Origin: Bacteroidota bacterium
Lineage (GTDB): Bacteria > Bacteroidota > Bacteroidia > Bacteroidales > UBA1715
Assembly (NCBI GenBank): GCA_029266015.1
Contig: JAJUFK010000145.1
Coordinates: forward strand, 1-6,292
Reading direction: 5' to 3'
Length of the DNA stretch: 6,292 bases
Position numbers and translations under genes: made by a program. Shown here piece after piece: positions 5,642 to 6,292 of this stretch (position 1 is the stretch's first letter; each line of letters begins with the position of its first letter). The notes beneath the pieces were generated by a model, which was not told where the DNA came from, made no database searches, and was given only the letters and a program-made list of their open reading frames with translations.

Positions 5642-6292
5642 TTAAAATTCTATCATAATTCCTAAAGTTGGTAACACTGTACCCGAAGTATTTGATATTG
5701 TACGTAATTTATATGTAGTATCTCCATTTTCAAGTATAAAATTTCCATCAGAATCTTTTTCGCGTAATATAATATCTTGTTGCTGAGCCTTATAATTATA
5801 AGCATTTTGAACATCAACATACACCATAAAACTCCACGTTTGAAAGAACCAACGTCTATCGACACGAACATCAAGTTGATGAAAAGCTTTAAATCGTTCT
5901 TTATTATACCGTGAATAATCCAATACCGGACCACCCCTGGTATCCCACACAGCTTTAATAGCAGATGCTTCCATGTCATAAGGTGTATATGGTAATCCAC
6001 CAACATATCGCCATTTAGCTCCAACAATCCATTTATTTGAAAAATTTTTAGATAACGTAGCACTTACCAAATGTTTACTATCCCATGATGTTGGCACATA
6101 CATGCCATAATAATCTTGAGATTCACTTCGAACTAACGTATATGAAACCGTTGAAGTAAATCCATTCGTTAAACGCATTCTATTCATAAACTCCATTCCA
6201 TATGCTCGCCCCTTGCCTATTGAAATTATTTCTTCATCACCAAGTACTCCAAAATCACCTCCTTTTGAAGCTAATGAAATAGAATCTTTTAC
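5642..6292 (-). CDS. TonB-dependent outer-membrane receptor, C-terminal part (truncated by window edge)
   Basis: C-terminal 216 residues of an outer-membrane beta-barrel of the TonB-dependent receptor family, which imports large or scarce substrates using energy from TonB. The frame stays open to base 6292, so the N-terminal plug and most of the barrel lie outside. The ATG at 6194-6196 is internal, because coding continues upstream with the barrel motif GKGRAYGMEF. Alternating hydrophobic/aromatic strands are visible: STVSYTLVRS, HLVSATLSKNF, WIVGAKWRYVGGLPYTPYD, and the late strand pair FHQLDVRVDRRWFF and WSFMVYVDVQNAYN. The protein ends LPTLGIMIEF, with the terminal Phe used by the BAM machinery for outer-membrane insertion. 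The pattern resembles Bacteroidota receptors that carry an N-terminal carboxypeptidase-like domain, but that part is not visible. The substrate cannot be inferred. The gene converges on rpoD and shares its terminator. Confidence 0.88.
   Translation of the reverse strand, partial: VKDSISLASKGGDFGVLGDEEIISIGKGRAYGMEFMNRMRLTNGFTSTVSYTLVRSESQDYYGMYVPTSWDSKHLVSATLSKNFSNKWIVGAKWRYVGGLPYTPYDMEASAIKAVWDTRGGPVLDYSRYNKERFKAFHQLDVRVDRRWFFQTWSFMVYVDVQNAYNYKAQQQDIILREKDSDGNFILENGDTTYKLRTISNTSGTVLPTLGIMIEF

Noticed and set aside
5662..6063. Minus-strand open frame of 133 codons
   Set aside because: Out-of-frame shadow of the TonB-receptor gene, which has clear barrel strands and a terminal Phe in the other frame.
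6194..6196. ATG as start of a small 184-residue protein
   Set aside because: The frame remains open to the window edge and encodes the receptor motif GKGRAYG just upstream.
1..6292. Search for mobile elements, CRISPR arrays, tRNA/rRNA genes, phage or defence genes, or an undescribed system
   Set aside because: Nearly all bases are covered by recognisable conserved genes, and the gaps are short (the longest is 209 bases at 4488-4696). No direct-repeat array, transposase, integrase or tRNA cloverleaf was seen.

Overview
The window looks like ordinary housekeeping chromosome from an AT-rich member of the Bacteroidota, probably Bacteroidales-like. Four things support this. The 287-residue primary sigma factor has no N-terminal region 1.1. 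The prolyl-tRNA synthetase is of the archaeal/eukaryotic-like type without an editing insertion. The ribosomal protein S1 closely resembles Bacteroides S1. A TonB-dependent receptor ends in an aromatic residue. Candidate promoters also fit the Bacteroidota pattern (TTTG, about 19 bases, TAnnTTTG) better than the E. coli pattern. Genus-level placement is not possible from the sequence alone.

Layout, left to right. The C-terminal 387 codons of proS (+) run in from the left edge and converge on rnz (-); the two stop codons overlap inside a shared TTAA. A small STAS-domain protein gene lies 8 bases upstream of rnz on the same strand, so the two probably form an operon. A 76-base gap holding a strong hairpin and a candidate promoter separates this pair from rpsA (-), which encodes a six-domain S1 with an acidic N-terminal tail and a lysine-rich C-terminal tail. 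A 209-base divergent intergenic region, the longest non-coding stretch in the window, carries the rpsA promoter candidate, a 12-base palindrome and the rpoD leader. rpoD (+) is complete. A perfect 19-bp A/T-flanked hairpin follows it and can serve as a bidirectional terminator between rpoD and the convergent 3' end of a TonB-dependent receptor gene (-), which continues past the right edge.

Functionally the window covers core information processing: tRNA charging (ProS), tRNA 3'-end maturation (Rnz), translation initiation (S1) and promoter recognition (RpoD), plus one possible phospho-switch regulator (STAS) and one outer-membrane transporter. I found no mobile element, CRISPR array, RNA gene, phage gene or obvious undescribed system. 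The points most worth a second look are regulatory or structural: the promoter superimposed on the rpsA 3' hairpin, the STAS-rnz pairing, the degenerate zinc site of ProS, the palindrome in the rpsA/rpoD divergent region, and an A/U hairpin around the rpoD ribosome-binding site.
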